This document shows, one piece after another, positions 60,450 to 64,000 of a DNA stretch of 64,000 bases. The DNA comes from Pseudomonas khavaziana. Its GTDB lineage: Bacteria > Pseudomonadota > Gammaproteobacteria > Pseudomonadales > Pseudomonadaceae. The notes under the pieces are model-generated. The model made no database searches, was not told where the DNA came from, and saw nothing but the letters and a program-made list of their open reading frames with translations. Made by a program: the position numbers and the translations under genes. How positions within the stretch are numbered: position 1 is the first letter of the stretch; every line of letters starts with the position of its first letter. The stretch covers positions 1-64,000 of the forward strand of contig NZ_JAHSTT010000010.1 of the NCBI RefSeq assembly GCF_019145205.1, given 5' to 3'.

Positions 60450-61850
60450 TTACCTTGGCCCGGAAACGACCAGCATCTGTCCGGGCTTCAAGGCCTGGCC
60501 GGTGCGCGGGTTCCAACGCTTGAGATGTTGCATCTCGACGTTGAAGCGCTTGGCGACCATGTACAGCGAGTCGCCTTTCTTGACCTTGTACTGCACCGGT
60601 TTTTTCGCCGCGGCTTTACGGGTGTCCTGCATCACCAAGGTCTGGCCGACCTTGAGGGCCTGGCCGTTGAGCTTGTTCCAGCGTTGCAGGTCATGCACGT
60701 CGACCTTGTTGGCCTTGGCGATCAAGGTGAGGTTGTCGCCACTGCGCACCTTGTAGCTGCGGGTACGCCCGGCCACCGCCTTGGTCTCGACTTCGTCGAA
60801 CACTGGCTTCTTGGGGCGCATGCTCAGCAATTCTTCCGGCTTCATCGTCGAAAGGGTGCTGGTCAGCAGTTGGGCCTTGGAGGTTGGTACCAGCAGATGC
60901 TGGGGGCCATCCAGAGTGGTGCGTTGTTTCAAGGCCGGGTTGAGCTGGAACAGTTCGTCTTCGTCGATCTCGGCCAGCGCGGCAACCCGTGACAGGTCCA
61001 TGCTTTGCTTGACTTCAACCACTTCGAAATACGGCGTGTTGGCAATCGGGTTCAGGTTGACACCGTAGGCCTCGGGCGCCAGTACCACCTGGGACAGGGC
61101 CAGGAACTTGGGTACGTAGTCCTTGGTTTCCTGGGGCAGGGGCAGGTTCCAGTAATCGGTGGGCAGGCCGAGCTTTTCGTTGCGCTCGATGGCCCGGCTG
61201 ACGGTGCCTTCACCGGCGTTATAGGCCGCCAGGGCCAGCAGCCAGTCGCCATTGAACATGTCATGCAGACGCGTCAGGTAGTCCAGGGCGGCGGTGGTGG
61301 AGGCGGTAATGTCGCGACGGCCGTCGTAGGCACGGGTCTGGCGCAGGTTGAAGTAGCGCCCGGTGGAGGGAATGAACTGCCACAAGCCGACCGCATCGCT
61401 GCGCGAATAGGCCATTGGGTTGTAGGCACTTTCAATCACTGGCAGCAGCGCCAGCTCCAGGGGCATGTTGCGTTCTTCAAGGCGTTCGACGATGTAATGA
61501 ATGTAGAGGCTGCCGCGTTCGCCGGCGTTCTCGAGGAAGGACGGGTTGCTGGCGAACCACAGGCGCTGTTGCTCGATGCGCGGGTTGACGCCAACGCCGT
61601 CCTGCAATTGAAAGCCCCGACGCATGCGTTCCCAGACATCCTGGGGCACTTCGGGGCTAGGCTTCTCTGATAGCCAAATAGGTTTTTGCTTGATCTTGGC
61701 AGCAAGATTGGGTTTGGGTTGCACGGTGGATTGTGCAGCGTAATGGGTCGATTGGCAGCCCGCCAGAGTCGCGGAAACAGCCACCGCCACGGCTTGAGCC
61801 AGGCGGGTCAATGCGTCTGAAGAAATGGATTTACGAATAGATGACGACAT
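60450..61850 (-). CDS. mltD: Membrane-bound lytic transglycosylase D
   Basis: A 466-residue lipoprotein. Lipobox LAGC (Cys32). The catalytic domain of the SLT family contains the catalytic glutamate in LLPVIESAYNP (about Glu140) and ALAAYNAGEGTV. Two LysM repeats end the protein (YKVRSGDNLTLIAKANKV and YKVKKGDSLYMVAKRFNV). It cuts the glycan strands of peptidoglycan to 1,6-anhydro ends. The start is at MSSSIRK; eight codons upstream lack support. It is followed by gloB in the same direction, 98 bp apart. Confidence 0.93.
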   Translation of the reverse strand: MSSSIRKSISSDALTRLAQAVAVAVSATLAGCQSTHYAAQSTVQPKPNLAAKIKQKPIWLSEKPSPEVPQDVWERMRRGFQLQDGVGVNPRIEQQRLWFASNPSFLENAGERGSLYIHYIVERLEERNMPLELALLPVIESAYNPMAYSRSDAVGLWQFIPSTGRYFNLRQTRAYDGRRDITASTTAALDYLTRLHDMFNGDWLLALAAYNAGEGTVSRAIERNEKLGLPTDYWNLPLPQETKDYVPKFLALSQVVLAPEAYGVNLNPIANTPYFEVVEVKQSMDLSRVAALAEIDEDELFQLNPALKQRTTLDGPQHLLVPTSKAQLLTSTLSTMKPEELLSMRPKKPVFDEVETKAVAGRTRSYKVRSGDNLTLIAKANKVDVHDLQRWNKLNGQALKVGQTLVMQDTRKAAAKKPVQYKVKKGDSLYMVAKRFNVEMQHLKRWNPRTGQALKPGQMLVVSGPR

Positions 61851-61948
61851 TGGCTGGAAGTAAGTTCCGGGCAAAAATGTCGGGCGATTCTAGAAAGCGC
61901 TTCGGTTCCGGTCAACCATTCAGAAATTACCTACCAGAATAGCTCCTC

Positions 61949-62716
61949 TTAGAACTTATCTTTCCAAGCCCTCAAGCTAGCAAACACCTCGGCCCCAGAG
62001 CGGTTGTCGCGGCCATTCCGTTCGTCTGCTTTTTGTTTAACGGATGTTTCAGCGGTGCGCAGGAAAGGATTAGTGCGTTTTTCCAGGGCCAGATTGGAAG
62101 GCAGCGTCATCTCGCCCCGAGCCCGTAATCGGGCAACGTCTTCTACCCGTGCGGCGATGTCGGCGTTGTGCGGTTCCACGGCCTGGGCAAATTTGAGATT
62201 ACTTTGTGTGTATTCATGGGTGCAGTACACCAGCGTATCGGCGGGCAGGGCGGCCAGGCGTTCCAGGGAGGCATGCATCTGCTCGGGTGTGCCTTCGAAC
62301 AGGCGCCCGCAACCGGCGGCGAACAAGGTATCGCCACACAGCAGCACCCCTTCGTGATAAAAGGCGATATGGCCCAGGGTATGCCCCGGTACGGCGTAGA
62401 CGTCGAAGTCCCAGCCCAGCACGTTGATACGGTCATTGTCCTGCAGCGCCACGTCCCGCGCCGGGATCTTTTCGTTGGCCGGGCCGTAGACCTTGGCGCC
62501 GGTCACCCGTTTCAGTTGTTCGACACCGCCCACGTGATCATGGTGATGGTGGGTGACCAGGATGTCGCTGAGCGTCCACTCGGTGTTCTGCTGGAGCCAG
62601 GCCAGCACTGGCGCGGCATCGCCCGGGTCGACCACGACGCAGCGCCGGGTGGCAGGGTCTTGCAACAACCAGATGTAGTTGTCGGTGAAGGCGGGTAGGG
62701 CACTGATCTGTATCAT
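61949..62716 (-). CDS. gloB: Hydroxyacylglutathione hydrolase (glyoxalase II)
   Basis: A 255-residue metallo-beta-lactamase-fold hydrolase that converts S-lactoylglutathione to lactate and glutathione. The metal motif THHHHDH, then GHTLGH, DTLF and YCTHEY are complete. The C-terminal domain is the glyoxalase II type (LPSNLALEKRTNPFLR). The start is the ATG at MIQISALPAF; the longer frame is not supported. It is divergent from the methyltransferase gene, the standard gloB-methyltransferase-rnhA layout. Confidence 0.94.
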   Translation of the reverse strand: MIQISALPAFTDNYIWLLQDPATRRCVVVDPGDAAPVLAWLQQNTEWTLSDILVTHHHHDHVGGVEQLKRVTGAKVYGPANEKIPARDVALQDNDRINVLGWDFDVYAVPGHTLGHIAFYHEGVLLCGDTLFAAGCGRLFEGTPEQMHASLERLAALPADTLVYCTHEYTQSNLKFAQAVEPHNADIAARVEDVARLRARGEMTLPSNLALEKRTNPFLRTAETSVKQKADERNGRDNRSGAEVFASLRAWKDKF

Positions 62717-62781
62717 TCTTCGATTCGCCAAGCTGAACACATTGGTGCATCTTAGAACGTCTAGGCGAGTTGGAGAATGCA

Positions 62782-63540
62782 ATGACCGATAAAGCGTTCG
62801 CCCAGGCCGATCCTGAGTGGCTGGCCCTGATCAGTGCGGCCCGCGAATGGTTGTCCGGGCCGATTGGGCAATTTCTGCTGGATGAAGAACGGCGCATGCT
62901 CGATGACGAACTGGGCCGGTTCTTTGGTGGCTACCTGGTGCATTACGGGCCGTCGGCCGAAACCCCGCCGTCGGCGCCCCAGGTGCAACGCAATGTGCGC
63001 TTGGGCGCGCCGCTGCCGGGGGTGGAAATCGTCTGTGAGGAGCAGGCCTGGCCCTTGAGCGAGCACGCCGCCGATGTGGTGGTGTTGCAGCATGGCCTGG
63101 ATTTCTGCCTGTCGCCCCATGGCTTGCTGCGCGAAGCGGCGAGCAGCGTGCGCCCTGGTGGCCATTTGCTGATTGTCGGCATCAACCCCTGGAGCAGCTG
63201 GGGCCTGCGCCGTGTGTTCGCTCATGACGGCCTGCGCCAGGCGCGCTGCATCTCACCGTCGCGGGTTGGGGACTGGCTGAACCTGCTGGGCTTCGCGCTG
63301 GAGAAACGCCGCTTCGGGTGCTATCGTCCGCCGCTGGCGACGGCCAAGTGGCAGGGGCGCCTGGCCGGCTGGGAGCGCCGGGCGGGTGCCTGGCAACTCT
63401 CGGGTGGTGGCTTCTATTTATTGGTGGCGCGCAAGATCGTGGTGGGGCTGCGGCCGGTGCGCCAGGTACTGCGACAACCCATGGGCAAGCTGGTACCGAT
63501 GCCGATGGCCAAGGTCAACCGCGAGCAAAGCGAACCCTAA
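62782..63540 (+). CDS. SAM-dependent methyltransferase of the gloB-rnhA neighbourhood
   Basis: A 252-residue class-I methyltransferase fold protein. The SAM motif I is degenerate; the central GGHLLIVGINPWSSWGLR segment is a post-motif strand, and HAADVVVLQHGLD is motif-II like. The ATG follows TGGAG. It lies between gloB and rnhA, as in many gamma-proteobacteria. Its substrate is unknown. Confidence 0.83.
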   Translation: MTDKAFAQADPEWLALISAAREWLSGPIGQFLLDEERRMLDDELGRFFGGYLVHYGPSAETPPSAPQVQRNVRLGAPLPGVEIVCEEQAWPLSEHAADVVVLQHGLDFCLSPHGLLREAASSVRPGGHLLIVGINPWSSWGLRRVFAHDGLRQARCISPSRVGDWLNLLGFALEKRRFGCYRPPLATAKWQGRLAGWERRAGAWQLSGGGFYLLVARKIVVGLRPVRQVLRQPMGKLVPMPMAKVNREQSEP

Positions 63541-63557
63541 ACCTCTTTATTGATTTC

Positions 63558-63576
63558 AGGCCGGGCTGCCCGGCCT
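63558..63576. terminator. GC hairpin between the methyltransferase and rnhA
   Basis: AGGCCGGG, CTG, CCCGGCCT: an 8-bp perfect stem, 17 bp after the methyltransferase stop. There is no T run, so termination is uncertain; it may be an mRNA-stabilising hairpin. Confidence 0.4.
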
Positions 63577-63626
63577 CGGGATACTGTCGGTCAACGACCG
63601 CCAGCCCGTCTTGATGGATGCAACCG

Positions 63627-64000
63627 ATGACCGATAGCGTAGAACTCTTCACCGACGGCGCCTGCAAGGGTAACCCAGGCCCGGGCGGCTGGGGTGCCCT
63701 GCTGGTATGCAAGGGCGTGGAGAAGGAACTGTGGGGCGGCGAAGCCAACACCACCAATAACCGCATGGAACTGATGGGCGCCATTCGCGGCCTTGAAGAG
63801 CTCAAGCGTCGTTGCAACGTCCTGCTGGTGACCGACTCGCAATATGTAATGAAGGGCATCAACGAGTGGATGGTCAATTGGAAAAAGCGCGGCTGGAAGA
63901 CCGCAGCCAAGGAGCCGGTCAAGAACGCCGACCTGTGGCAATTGCTCGACGAGCAATGCAACCGTCACGACATCACCTGGAAGTGGGTGCGTGGACACAT
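63627..64000 (+). CDS. rnhA: Ribonuclease HI (cut by the window end)
   Basis: The first 124 codons of RNase HI, which runs off the window. It degrades RNA in RNA-DNA hybrids. The catalytic residues are visible: Asp in FTDGACKGNPGPGG, Glu in NNRMELMGAI, and Asp in VTDSQYV. The ATG (MTDSVELF) gives the standard N-terminus. The C-terminal VRGH with the catalytic histidine is at the cut. Confidence 0.95.
   Translation, partial: MTDSVELFTDGACKGNPGPGGWGALLVCKGVEKELWGGEANTTNNRMELMGAIRGLEELKRRCNVLLVTDSQYVMKGINEWMVNWKKRGWKTAAKEPVKNADLWQLLDEQCNRHDITWKWVRGH

Overview
The window looks like a chromosome segment of a fluorescent Pseudomonas (P. fluorescens group). The grounds are high-GC coding with short spacers, many REP/REPIN hairpins with the core GGGAGGGGGCTTGCTCCC or GGAGCGAGCTTGCTCGCG, and Pseudomonas-type neighbourhoods such as gloB / SAM methyltransferase / rnhA. 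No rRNA, tRNA, CRISPR array, transposase or phage gene was seen.

Layout. Positions 76-9539 hold a creatininase-like hydrolase, two divergent L,D-transpeptidases, an OmpR-type two-component pair, a glycine-zipper-like membrane protein with a tiny membrane peptide behind it, and a Bcr/CflA exporter divergent from a MocR regulator. Positions 9646-23591 are a complete-looking myo-inositol locus: RpiR-type repressor, iolC, iolE, iolB, iolI-like, iolD, iolG, a second inositol-type dehydrogenase and a sugar ABC importer. Two GGAA-N6-TTCC operators sit before iolC and before the importer genes. Positions 24015-27729 carry a zinc-less DksA paralogue, several small orphan genes (one behind an exact TTAGCAAGCTAA palindrome) and an orphan glycine-betaine-type binding protein.

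The most interesting region is 27851-43875. It holds a TonB receptor with a Cys/His/Met-rich DUF2946 protein, an RND tripartite pump (MexPQ-OpmE-like), then a five-gene operon of two haem-oxygenase-like iron enzymes, two fumarase/aspartase-superfamily lyases and one SAM methyltransferase. The class content and order match the flc (fluopsin C) copper-responsive thiohydroxamate pathway known from P. aeruginosa PA3519-PA3515, there too beside mexPQ-opmE. Both the pump operon and the biosynthetic operon are preceded by promoters with a TTGACC -35 and a 19-bp spacer, the hallmark of CueR/MerR-type control. The inferred logic is that copper activates CueR, which turns on chelator synthesis and a dedicated pump.

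Positions 43996-52651 are a mixed accessory stretch: a small secreted protein, GNAT, a candidate small RNA, NUDIX, a Gfo/Idh dehydrogenase, RNase T2, LysE with a convergent AraC regulator, and a 1162-residue orphan protein. Positions 52841-60209 form a Yej-like peptide ABC importer operon with two tandem binding proteins. Positions 60450-64000 are conserved core genes: mltD, gloB, a methyltransferase and the start of rnhA. Functions are assigned from motifs, family memory and gene order; no database search was possible.
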